34,469 nucleotides of DNA, taken from an uncultured Lachnospiraceae bacterium (lineage in GTDB: Bacteria > Bacillota > Clostridia > Lachnospirales > Lachnospiraceae). The translations under genes were made by a program, and so were the position numbers. The stretch lies in assembly GCA_947644545.1 (NCBI GenBank), contig CANRZW010000038.1:1-34469 (forward strand), read 5' to 3'. Shown one piece after another: positions 8,668-15,026 of the stretch. A model generated the notes under the pieces. It searched no databases, was not told the origin of the DNA, and saw nothing but the letters and a program-made list of their open reading frames with translations. The stretch's first letter is position 1. The number at the start of each line of letters is the position of its first letter.

Positions 8668-10023
8668 TTGTTGAAATATATAGCAGAAAACGATATGATT
8701 GATTTAGCATATGTGCAAGAGCAAGTTGAGATGAAGAAAAGAGAGGAGATATTAAAACGTCATCAATATTCAATATGGCATAGTAATAAAGAGGATGTAT
8801 GGTATAGTTATTTGCCAGATGATAGTAAAGCGAATAATCGAAAGAAGATCAAGAAAAAAAGGAAAAGAGACCTAGAAGATGTGATCTGTGACTTCTATTT
8901 GTCTGTACAAAATGAATCACAAGAAACAGAGCGATTAAAAGATTATTCTATAGAAAGCATGTTTTATGAATTTATGACACATAAGGCAAATGAGGTTAAT
9001 AGTGGTACGATTAAAAGAATGATGGCAGATTGGACAAGATTTTATGAGCCAGAGAAAGAATTTATTGCTATATCGGTGCAAAACCTAACCAAAATTAATG
9101 TTGATGATTTCTTCAATGCGGTATTAGGAAAACACAATCTTAAAAAGAAAGCCTTCTATAATATGTGTGGTATCTTAAAGCAGACATTAGAATATGCAGT
9201 TGATGCTGAATATATAGAGAAAAATCCTTACCGCATTAAGGTAAATAAGAAAAAGTTTGCTAGTAGCAGTAAAAAGCCAAGTGCAAAAGAAGTGTTTCAG
9301 GCTGACGAAAAGGAAAGGCTTCTTGATGAAATGGAGAGAAGATTGAGAAATAATCCATCCAATACGGCACCGTTGGCGGTCATGCTTGATTTTGAATTGG
9401 GAACGAGAAAAGGAGAAATCCTTGCAATCTGTAGATCAGATATCGTTGACAACAGGATTCACATACATAGACAGCTTGTAGAGGAATTCGATACAAGTAA
9501 TCTCAGTAATATGAAGAGCAAGGGATTTCAAGTTGTGGACTATACCAAGTCAGCAGATGGCGATAGGTGGTTGCCTTTAACAGAACAGGCGAAAAGGATT
9601 ATCAAGAGGATTGAAGCAATTAACGAGGAATATGGTCATCAGTATAAGGATTTCCTGTTTGTTAGGGATGGTAGGTGTCTTACACCGGATGCTGTGGATA
9701 CACAGATAAAAAGAGGATGTGAGTATATAGGTATTCCGGTAAAGACAATGCACAAAATCAGAAAAACTTATGCGTCAACTTTACTGCATAATGGTGTTAA
9801 TCTAAGCATTGTAAAAGACATGTTAGGTCATGCAGACGAGTCAACAACTTTAAAACATTATATCTATAATATTGAAGATAGTATAGAGACAGATAATAAG
9901 GTATTAAATGCTTTAGACCCTCAAAATTATGCAAAAAGTGACCAAAGGGATCAAAACATCATTCCATTTACAAAAATAAAAAGAGCCGGAAACCTTGAAA
10001 AATCAACGCTTTCAGCCCTCTGA
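8668..10023 (+). CDS. int: Tyrosine recombinase (site-specific integrase) of the element
   Basis: The enzyme catalyses integration and excision by strand exchange at the tRNA-Leu site next to it. Numbering from TTG 8668: an N-terminal strand-rich segment (about 20-60, WYSYLPD), a SAM-like core-binding domain (about 85-190), and the catalytic domain with R247 (GTRKGEI), H362 and R365 (HKIR), H388 (LGHAD) and nucleophile Y398 (KHYIYN). All key residues are present. The start is uncertain: TTG 8668 has only a distant AAGGA, while the frame is open up to a TGA at 8635, and GGAG at 8628-8631 would better serve a non-standard start such as ATA 8644. The stop lies six bases from the tRNA-Leu 3' end, typical of elements integrated in tRNA genes. 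Confidence 0.95.
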   Translation: MLKYIAENDMIDLAYVQEQVEMKKREEILKRHQYSIWHSNKEDVWYSYLPDDSKANNRKKIKKKRKRDLEDVICDFYLSVQNESQETERLKDYSIESMFYEFMTHKANEVNSGTIKRMMADWTRFYEPEKEFIAISVQNLTKINVDDFFNAVLGKHNLKKKAFYNMCGILKQTLEYAVDAEYIEKNPYRIKVNKKKFASSSKKPSAKEVFQADEKERLLDEMERRLRNNPSNTAPLAVMLDFELGTRKGEILAICRSDIVDNRIHIHRQLVEEFDTSNLSNMKSKGFQVVDYTKSADGDRWLPLTEQAKRIIKRIEAINEEYGHQYKDFLFVRDGRCLTPDAVDTQIKRGCEYIGIPVKTMHKIRKTYASTLLHNGVNLSIVKDMLGHADESTTLKHYIYNIEDSIETDNKVLNALDPQNYAKSDQRDQNIIPFTKIKRAGNLEKSTLSAL

Positions 10024-10060
10024 CAAAGATGCGGAAGATGGGACTTGAACCCACACGATG
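9989..10060. other. Probable attachment-site junction of the element at tRNA-Leu 3' end
   Basis: The integrase stop (10021-10023) is followed by the 3' end of tRNA-Leu at 10030. Sequence composition changes from A+T-rich on the left to more balanced on the right across this point. An imperfect inverted repeat (GAAA..TTGA and TCAA..TTTC, 9989-10013) lies in the last integrase codons and could be a recombinase-binding site. The exact core cannot be defined, because the matching copy at the other end of the element lies outside the window. Confidence 0.5.
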
Positions 10061-10113
10061 TAACCATCACAAGATCCTTAGTCTTGCTCGTCTGCCAGTT
10101 CCGACACTTCCGC
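10030..10113 (-). tRNA. tRNA-Leu(AAG)
   Basis: Read on the minus strand it folds as a class II tRNA: acceptor GCGGAAG pairs with CTTCCGC, the discriminator base is A (10030), the D-arm contains GGCAGAC, and the anticodon stem CAAGA/TCTTG encloses the loop CTAAGGA with anticodon AAG. A variable arm and GGTTCAAGTCC T-arm follow. CCA is not encoded. Its 3' end is the insertion site of the element to the left and remains intact, so the tRNA should still be functional. Confidence 0.95.
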
Positions 10114-10137
10114 TCACGCGTTCACAACGCAAATAAT

Positions 10138-10166
10138 ATATTACTATCACATTGACAAAAAGTCAA
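10138..10166 (-). promoter_or_regulatory. Sigma-A promoter of tRNA-Leu(AAG)
   Basis: On the minus strand, TTGACT (10166-10161), a 17-base spacer and TAATAT (10143-10138) lie about 25 bases upstream of the tRNA 5' end at 10113. Confidence 0.8.
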
Positions 10167-10254
10167 TAGATTTTTTTTAATTTACTTCTATTTTTGTCTG
10201 AAAAGTAATCTTAAAATTTTTCTCAGAAATTTTTAAAAAAATTTCAAAAAGGCA

Positions 10255-10283
10255 TTGACATTATTTATAAAAAGGATTAGAAT
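10255..10283 (+). promoter_or_regulatory. Sigma-A promoter of tRNA-Leu(CAG)
   Basis: A perfect TTGACA (10255-10260), a 17-base spacer and TAGAAT (10278-10283) lie eleven bases before the tRNA starting at 10295. It is divergent from the promoter of the other tRNA-Leu gene. Confidence 0.85.
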
Positions 10284-10294
10284 AACATTTGTTC

Positions 10295-10378
10295 GCAGGA
10301 ATGGCGGAATTGGCAGACGCGCACGGTTCAGGTCCGTGTGGTAGCAATACCATGAGAGTTCAAGTCTCTTTTCCTGCA
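10295..10378 (+). tRNA. tRNA-Leu(CAG)
   Basis: A class II tRNA of 84 bases: acceptor GCAGGAA pairs with TTCCTGC, discriminator A at 10378, anticodon stem CACGG/CCGTG around TTCAGGT with anticodon CAG, a variable arm (TGGTAGCAATACCA), and a T-arm with GTTCAAGTC. CCA is not encoded. Confidence 0.95.
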
Positions 10379-10384
10379 GTAGAT

Positions 10385-10432
10385 AAGTGGTTTAAAATTA
10401 GGTGAAATACCTTGATTTTATGCCACTTTTTT
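10385..10432 (+). terminator. Terminator of tRNA-Leu(CAG)
   Basis: AAGTGG (10385-10390) pairs with CCACTT (10423-10428), with inner pairing of AAAAT/ATTTT and AGGT/ACCT, ending in a run of T. It lies seven bases after the tRNA. Confidence 0.75.
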
Positions 10433-10489
10433 ATGTCTGTTTTTTGTCGTGAAAAGCTTCCGTTTATGGCAAGGAGGAAAGGATTTACG

Positions 10490-10996
10490 ATGCGCAAAAT
10501 CATTTTTTTGGATATAGACGGAGTTCTTAATTCCGACTTCTGGAATGAAAAGCATTCAGATAAGATCAGTGACGGAATATTGATCGACCAGGAGAAGATT
10601 TGGCTGCTTGCGCAATTAGTTGAGAAGACAAAGGCTGAGATCGTACTTCATTCAGGATGGCGTTTCCGGTTTGAAGACAGTGGAGCGCCGCTTTGCCGGG
10701 AGGCTGAGAAACTTGTTGACTTATTGGCCGATAGCGGATTAAAGATCTCGGGGATGACGCCTGATCTGACGACAGAAGAAATAAGAAGAACCAGAAAATT
10801 CAGTCTGGTGAAAGCTGATGAGATACTATTATGGTTGAAAATACATCCTGCTATAAGCGGCTGGGTAGTTCTTGATGATCTGATGCTATCACATGAAACG
10901 GTCATAAGGCATCAAGTGAGACCTGATCACACAATTGGATTGACACGGGAAGATATTATGGAAGCCGAAAGAATCCTGGAGCAGGACAGCCAGTGA
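10490..10996 (+). CDS. HAD-fold hydrolase of the Swiss-Army-Knife RNA-repair-associated type
   Basis: The ATG at 10490 is preceded by AGGAGG and AAAGGA; upstream in-frame ATGs lie in or near the tRNA terminator. The 168-residue product opens with the HAD nucleophile motif FLDIDGVLN (D8 and D10), then has HSGWR near residues 55-60 as motif II, and WVVLDD near 126-131 as the acidic motif. The combination DIDGVLN with SxWR is characteristic of the HAD domain first described in multi-domain Swiss Army Knife RNA repair proteins, where it is proposed to act as a phosphatase on nucleic acid ends. Here it stands alone, so its substrate cannot be stated. It is single-copy between a tRNA and a lipoprotein gene, with no obvious partner. 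Confidence 0.75.
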   Translation: MRKIIFLDIDGVLNSDFWNEKHSDKISDGILIDQEKIWLLAQLVEKTKAEIVLHSGWRFRFEDSGAPLCREAEKLVDLLADSGLKISGMTPDLTTEEIRRTRKFSLVKADEILLWLKIHPAISGWVVLDDLMLSHETVIRHQVRPDHTIGLTREDIMEAERILEQDSQ

Positions 10997-11052
10997 GCGA
11001 AGATATTGCTTTAAGGATGCGATGATTACACAGATGTCTGAAAAAAGTTCTT

Positions 11053-11081
11053 TTGCTTTTTCGGGTTGAGTATGATAGAAT
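11053..11081 (+). promoter_or_regulatory. Probable sigma-A promoter of the GerMN lipoprotein gene
   Basis: TTGCTT (11053-11058), a 17-base spacer and TAGAAT (11076-11081) with a TG one base upstream of the -10. A short inverted repeat TCGGGT/ACCCGA (11061-11066, 11085-11090) brackets the -10 box and might be an operator, though it could be chance. Confidence 0.6.
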
Positions 11082-11127
11082 AAAACCCGATTTAGACGGT
11101 GTCAGAGAGTCTGGGAGGGGATTGATA

Positions 11128-11886
11128 TTGAAAAAGGTAAAAGAAACATTGGTTTGGGTTTTGGCAGCGGCCGTTGTGATGTCTCTGACGTCTTGTGGTA
11201 ATGAGGCGGGACGGAGAGTGGATTCAGGAGAGATCGTAGTGCCTGAGATGTCATCGGAGGATCTTCTGGTCAGTTCCCTGGAATACCTGCTGTTGGAAGA
11301 TAAGGATGAGAGTGCGGCAGAGGAAGAGGAGCGGTCCTTGGATGTGGATGGCGAGCCGGAAACGGCAGAGGAAGAGGAGACAGAGGATCGCGAAGATCAT
11401 GGCACTGGCAGACAGGAGCGTCTTCCGGAGGAAAATGAGGCGGTGATCTATTACGGCAATGCAGGATCCTATGACCTGAATCAGGAAATCGTACAGTTGG
11501 AAGAGAAATCGGCTGAGAAGCTGCTGGATGCTCTTGCAAAGCATAATATCGTATCGTTAGATACCAAGGTACTTTCCTTTGAAGAAGAGGAAGAAGACGG
11601 GGAGAGGATGCTGCGTCTGGATTTGTCCAAGGCGGCCGGCGAGTATTTGAAGACTATGTCCAGGGAAGCGGAGTGTATTATTCTGGCATCCGTGACCAAT
11701 ACTTTTCTGGAGAATTATGAAGCCGACGGTGTTTATCTTACGGTGAACGGTAAACCGCTGATGACCAAGAATGCACAGTATGCAGAGGCATTGCAGAAAT
11801 GCACGCCGGAGCAGCTGCTTGAGCGGCTTGGGACGGAGAAGACACAGGATGAGAAAGAACTTGAAGAGCCTGAGGGGGAACAGTAA
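11128..11886 (+). CDS. GerMN-domain lipoprotein
   Basis: The TTG at 11128 is chosen because GGGAGGGG ends seven bases upstream and it places a classical lipoprotein signal at the N-terminus: basic KKVK, a hydrophobic core, and lipobox LTSC with C23 as the lipidated residue. A highly acidic low-complexity linker (about residues 55-120) leads to a GerMN domain (about 128-235): AVIYYGNAG, then LLDALAKHNI, LRLDLSK, ILASVTNTFL and VYLTVNGKPL. GerMN domains occur in spore-germination and cell-envelope lipoproteins of Firmicutes and probably bind peptidoglycan or partner proteins. Followed 33 bases later by the DUF4125 gene, probably in one transcript. The role outside sporulation is open. Confidence 0.85.
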   Translation: MKKVKETLVWVLAAAVVMSLTSCGNEAGRRVDSGEIVVPEMSSEDLLVSSLEYLLLEDKDESAAEEEERSLDVDGEPETAEEEETEDREDHGTGRQERLPEENEAVIYYGNAGSYDLNQEIVQLEEKSAEKLLDALAKHNIVSLDTKVLSFEEEEEDGERMLRLDLSKAAGEYLKTMSREAECIILASVTNTFLENYEADGVYLTVNGKPLMTKNAQYAEALQKCTPEQLLERLGTEKTQDEKELEEPEGEQ

Positions 11887-11919
11887 ACGGTTTTGGGAAA
11901 GGATAAGGAAGAATAGGAG

Positions 11920-12546
11920 ATGGCGGAGGTCAGTGAACGCGAACAGCTTATTTTTGATGTGACACAGACAGAGTGGGATATGTTTCAGCATGTCTATAAC
12001 ACCGGAGGCAGGGCTTCCTGTCAGGATGATCCGGAGACTTTTTTTAAGATGCGCATGAGCCAGTGGATGGTATATTCCGACGAGGCGCTGCACAGTTATC
12101 TGGACGACTGCCGGCAGGCTTATGAGGAAGGCAGGAATCTGATGTTTGAGAAGTACGGAAGGATGATGGAGAGTACTTTTCCGGAAGAGTACGAGGAAGT
12201 AAAGAAGCATCTTCCCGATGTCGCTGACAAGGTGGAGATCGTGGACCGGATCGTGAAGATCAATCTGGAATGGGATGCGGAAATGCTGCGGGACTATCCG
12301 AATCTGCGCAAGAGGGGGAGAGTACTCACAACGGCGGAGGATGGTATTATGGCAGGATCTTCCATGGAGAGCTATCTGCGGGGTGAGCTTTTGTCCTATT
12401 CCAAGCGTACACTGGAGCTGATCTGGCAGGAGACCCTTGCGGCCTATGAGAAAGGCGAGAGCCTGCTGCGGCAGACCATCGCCAACGAGACGCTTTTCTA
12501 TGGTTACGGCTCCCTGGAGGAAGCGGAAGCAAAACACGCGAAATGA
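11920..12546 (+). CDS. DUF4125 family protein
   Basis: The 208-residue soluble protein begins with ATG after AATAGGAGATGG. The N-terminal part, with EWDMFQ, GGRASCQDDPETF and MRMSQ (about residues 18-50), matches what I recall as the DUF4125 signature; next come a long helical part and a conserved YARMMES-like KYGRMMEST segment. No function is established for DUF4125. The proteins are common in Lachnospiraceae and near enzymes of varied kinds. There are no membrane segments or metal-binding clusters beyond the conserved CQDD. It is the last gene of the transcript before a terminator that overlaps the convergent gene. Confidence 0.85.
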   Translation: MAEVSEREQLIFDVTQTEWDMFQHVYNTGGRASCQDDPETFFKMRMSQWMVYSDEALHSYLDDCRQAYEEGRNLMFEKYGRMMESTFPEEYEEVKKHLPDVADKVEIVDRIVKINLEWDAEMLRDYPNLRKRGRVLTTAEDGIMAGSSMESYLRGELLSYSKRTLELIWQETLAAYEKGESLLRQTIANETLFYGYGSLEEAEAKHAK

Positions 12547-12568
12547 CAGAAGATAACAGGAGATAAGA

Positions 12569-13273
12569 TCAGAAATGCAGACGTCTGCGTACTTCGTTGC
12601 GCAGGCGTTTTTTGGCCAGTATGGTCACCAGTGCAAGGTCAATGATCACGCATACCGTAAGGACGACTGCGGACCAGGTGATACGGTAGGGACGTTCGAG
12701 AAGGTGTTTGATCAGCAGTTCGAGGGAGACACAGAAGGCGGGAATCTCCACGAAAATGCACAGGGCACACGGAAGGATCGTGAGCGGAACGAATCTGGCA
12801 AGCAGCGGAAAGAGTTCTGCGCAGATCGTGAGTACTATGACGATCGGCAGACCCAGCTGCCAGAACCATCTGGCGGAAGAGGTCAGGAAGCTGATCAGAA
12901 ACAGATAGATCGCCACAGAAACACCGTCAGCAAGCAGGGAAACGTAGATAGGCGTCTTACTGTAAAAAATGGCAGGAAACGTAAACACAAAGAGGCAGAT
13001 GCAGCATCCGATCACAACCAGGGACCAGAGGGAAGCATCGAAGACCAGAAGGTTTAAGAGCAGACAGGTGGCGCTTGTTGCCGTTAAGACAACGGACAGC
13101 AGGATGCCCAGGTCTTTTCTCTTGACTACTTCAACCTGCCCCTTATTGGTCGGATAAGGGGAGGGCGGAAATTCGGTATTCAGTTGCCGGGGATTGAAAA
13201 CAGGGGTATGGCATAGGGGGCATTTCTTCAGGGACGCTTCCAGTTCAACTCCGCAGTTTACACAGTATGACAT
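12569..13273 (-). CDS. DUF6320-type zinc-ribbon membrane protein
   Basis: The start at 13273 gives MSYCVNCG and is preceded by AGAGGA; an upstream ATG at 13342 would overlap the neighbouring gene and lacks a site. The 234-residue product has a short zinc ribbon (CVNC and CPLC, residues 4-24), a Pro-rich linker (FPPSPYPTN), then six or so hydrophobic segments covering most of residues 50-225, and a basic C-terminus (KKRLRNEVRRR). It matches the DUF6320 family as I remember it. It lies 65 bases downstream of the acetyltransferase-like gene on the same strand, so they are probably one operon. The pairing suggests a membrane step in lipid or ester metabolism, but no reaction is known. Confidence 0.8.
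   Translation of the reverse strand: MSYCVNCGVELEASLKKCPLCHTPVFNPRQLNTEFPPSPYPTNKGQVEVVKRKDLGILLSVVLTATSATCLLLNLLVFDASLWSLVVIGCCICLFVFTFPAIFYSKTPIYVSLLADGVSVAIYLFLISFLTSSARWFWQLGLPIVIVLTICAELFPLLARFVPLTILPCALCIFVEIPAFCVSLELLIKHLLERPYRITWSAVVLTVCVIIDLALVTILAKKRLRNEVRRRLHF
12582..12613 (+). terminator. Terminator of the GerMN-DUF4125 transcript, inside the convergent gene
   Basis: CGTCTGCG (12582-12589) pairs with CGCAGGCG (12600-12607), with one G-T wobble, followed by TTTTTT (12608-12613). It lies within the last codons of the minus-strand DUF6320 gene, whose Arg-rich C-terminus is encoded by the stem. A perfect 12-bp palindrome GCAGACGTCTGC (12577-12588) overlaps the left arm. Confidence 0.65.
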
Positions 13274-13338
13274 ATCGGTTTCCTCTGCACAGCAGTCTGT
13301 TCTTCCTATGGCTGCTGTCTTTCTTGTTTTTAATAGAA

Positions 13339-14673
13339 TCATAGATCGCGGTTGCTCTCGATCTTTACATGAATGCCGTCCTGTACCAGTTTACGGAAGA
13401 AGAAACGTTCCACATCGGCTTCTACGATGCTGCTGGCAAAGTTGATGGTCAGGATATCTTCAAAGCTGATGATGGCGCAGTTGGTACGGGAGGAAAAGGG
13501 CTGCCCCATATAGATATCAAACCGCTCTATATAAGGTTTCATGTCCTTTGGCACATGCAGTGCTCCCATGTTGGTAAGCCCGGCCGAAGAATTCTTGTCT
13601 TGTACTTTGGTGTAGAAAGTGCGGACTACCATATCTTTTATAAAAAGAGGCACGACCCGGATCAGCGGATTTTGCTGCGTGGCCGCGTTGGTAGTAATAT
13701 CTCCGCGCAGGAATTTGTCGTTGATATAATATCGCATATAATTGTGTACATGCTCCACGATCTCCTCGAAGGTGTATTCGCCAAGTCTTGGGTCTATGGA
13801 AGGATATACCATGGTGATGAAGTTGCGCAGAGTCTTTGACGGAAAGAAACGGCGCAGGTTTACGGGCATGGCGATCCTGACGGGACGAAGCCGTATATGG
13901 AAGTCAGAATTTTGTTTCTGCAGCAGTGCGTACAGAAGGACTGCGTTCAGATATTCCGTAATACTGGCATTGTATTTCCTGGCGACAGCCATCACTTCCC
14001 GGACGGAGAGGATACCGTCCAGGATATTCAGTGTATAGAAAGGTTCCTTGGTACCGCGGATGCGATAGGTCTTCTCAGACGGACGGGGCGGACGTACCTG
14101 GGCATTGGCGTAACGCATATAGGCATCTTCCAGCTCTCCGGGATCTGGTGTGGAAGTGATGTCGAGCACGAACCCTTCCGGTTTGACAGGATGCCCCAGA
14201 AGCTCCAAATAGGAGGCAGTCAGTGTCTGTAACAGACACATGCCGCCAGTGCCGTCTCCGAGGCTGTGATGGGCTTCTAAGGAGATGCGGTTCCCGTAAT
14301 AATAGACCCTGATCAGATAGCGGTTGCTGCCCTTGAAGGGCATGGGCATACAGGGATTCTTAATGTCCTCCCTGACATAGGGACCGGGTCTGTTGTTCGG
14401 TTCCAGATAACGCCAGAACAGGCCCTTGCGGATCGCCACCTTGTAGGTTGGGAACCGGGGCAGCGTGCGGTCAAGGGCGGTCTGCAGAAGAACAGGATCT
14501 ATCGCCTCTTTTAGTACAACAGAAAGGCGGTAGACAGACGAAAAATCCCGGCGCTGCAGGGTAGGGTAGACGATGGCGGACAGATCCAGCTTGTACCAGA
14601 TGTCCCGTTTCCCCTTATTCGCTCTGCCGGTCGGCTTTGGTGATCGTCCCTTGTGTTGCTGCCGTTTTGCCAT
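13339..14673 (-). CDS. Condensation-domain / alcohol acetyltransferase-like acyltransferase
   Basis: The start at 14673 (MAKRQQHKGRS) has AAGGA ten bases upstream; an ATG at 14772 would begin inside a mobile element. The 444-residue protein has the acyl-CoA-dependent acyltransferase signature HHSLGDGTGG with H135, H136 and D140, as in the condensation and alcohol O-acetyltransferase superfamily; H136 would be the general base. The C-terminal half keeps the second lobe (NLRRFFPS, LTNMGAL, CAIISFEDILTINFAS). Such enzymes join an acyl group to an alcohol or amine. The substrate is unknown. It forms a probable two-gene operon with the DUF6320 membrane protein and is divergent from a lipase-type hydrolase, which suggests making and breaking of an ester. 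A MITE insertion begins 37 bases upstream of its start. Confidence 0.85.
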   Translation of the reverse strand: MAKRQQHKGRSPKPTGRANKGKRDIWYKLDLSAIVYPTLQRRDFSSVYRLSVVLKEAIDPVLLQTALDRTLPRFPTYKVAIRKGLFWRYLEPNNRPGPYVREDIKNPCMPMPFKGSNRYLIRVYYYGNRISLEAHHSLGDGTGGMCLLQTLTASYLELLGHPVKPEGFVLDITSTPDPGELEDAYMRYANAQVRPPRPSEKTYRIRGTKEPFYTLNILDGILSVREVMAVARKYNASITEYLNAVLLYALLQKQNSDFHIRLRPVRIAMPVNLRRFFPSKTLRNFITMVYPSIDPRLGEYTFEEIVEHVHNYMRYYINDKFLRGDITTNAATQQNPLIRVVPLFIKDMVVRTFYTKVQDKNSSAGLTNMGALHVPKDMKPYIERFDIYMGQPFSSRTNCAIISFEDILTINFASSIVEADVERFFFRKLVQDGIHVKIESNRDL

Positions 14674-14709
14674 AATGGTAGTATCCTTCTTTCCTGACCC
14701 GTTTCCTGA

Positions 14710-14900
14710 TATATTTTGTAACAGTTCAGCTATGAGATAATTTGCGGTCTGCGCATGGGTGCTTGCACACAAAGCGCTGACTTCAAATTATTTCATGAGC
14801 GGAGCGCCCTCGAATGAAATAAAAATTGAGCCGCAAAGCGGCGTCGGATGCGAAGCAGACGCTTTTATGAATGACGAGGGCTGAACTGTTACTATATTTT
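14710..14900. repeat. 8-bp target-site duplication flanking the MITE-like element
   Basis: TATATTTT occurs at 14710-14717 and again at 14893-14900, exactly abutting the two ends of the inverted repeats. This is the expected footprint of a transposition event creating an 8-bp duplication. Confidence 0.85.
14718..14892. mobile_element. 175-bp MITE-like element, probably mobilised by an IS66-family transposase
   Basis: The ends are perfect 13-bp inverted repeats, GTAACAGTTCAGC (14718-14730) and GCTGAACTGTTAC (14880-14892). They are flanked by an 8-bp direct repeat. IS66-family elements have ends starting GTAA and produce 8-bp duplications, so IS66 mobilisation is the best fit. The interior has no gene but several hairpins: TTATTTCAT/ATGAAATAA (14788-14796, 14814-14822), GCCGC/GCGGC (about 14830-14842), and GCCCTCG/CGAGGGC (14806-14812, 14875-14881). 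The 353-base gap between the divergent acetyltransferase and hydrolase genes consists mainly of this element; the remainder, 14901-15026, is A+T-rich and probably holds the hydrolase promoter. Confidence 0.85.
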
Positions 14901-15026
14901 AAAGATATCATACCATAAATATGTACTTTTATGTTAATATATTTATATTTGACAAAGATCAGAATAATTTGGCGGCAGCAATATTGCTTTATACTTTATA
15001 CGATTTCTATGGGGAGGGCACAAGGG

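Noticed and set aside
11557..12537. 326-residue minus-strand open frame over the GerMN and DUF4125 genes
   Set aside because: It runs against two recognisable genes with lipobox and family motifs, and has no start site or domain.
12575..13057. 160-residue plus-strand frame over the DUF6320 gene
   Set aside because: It is a charged low-complexity shadow; the minus strand gives a zinc ribbon and membrane segments.
14949..14954. Perfect TTGACA before the hydrolase gene
   Set aside because: No acceptable -10 box is found at 16 to 18 bases, so it is not called as a promoter.
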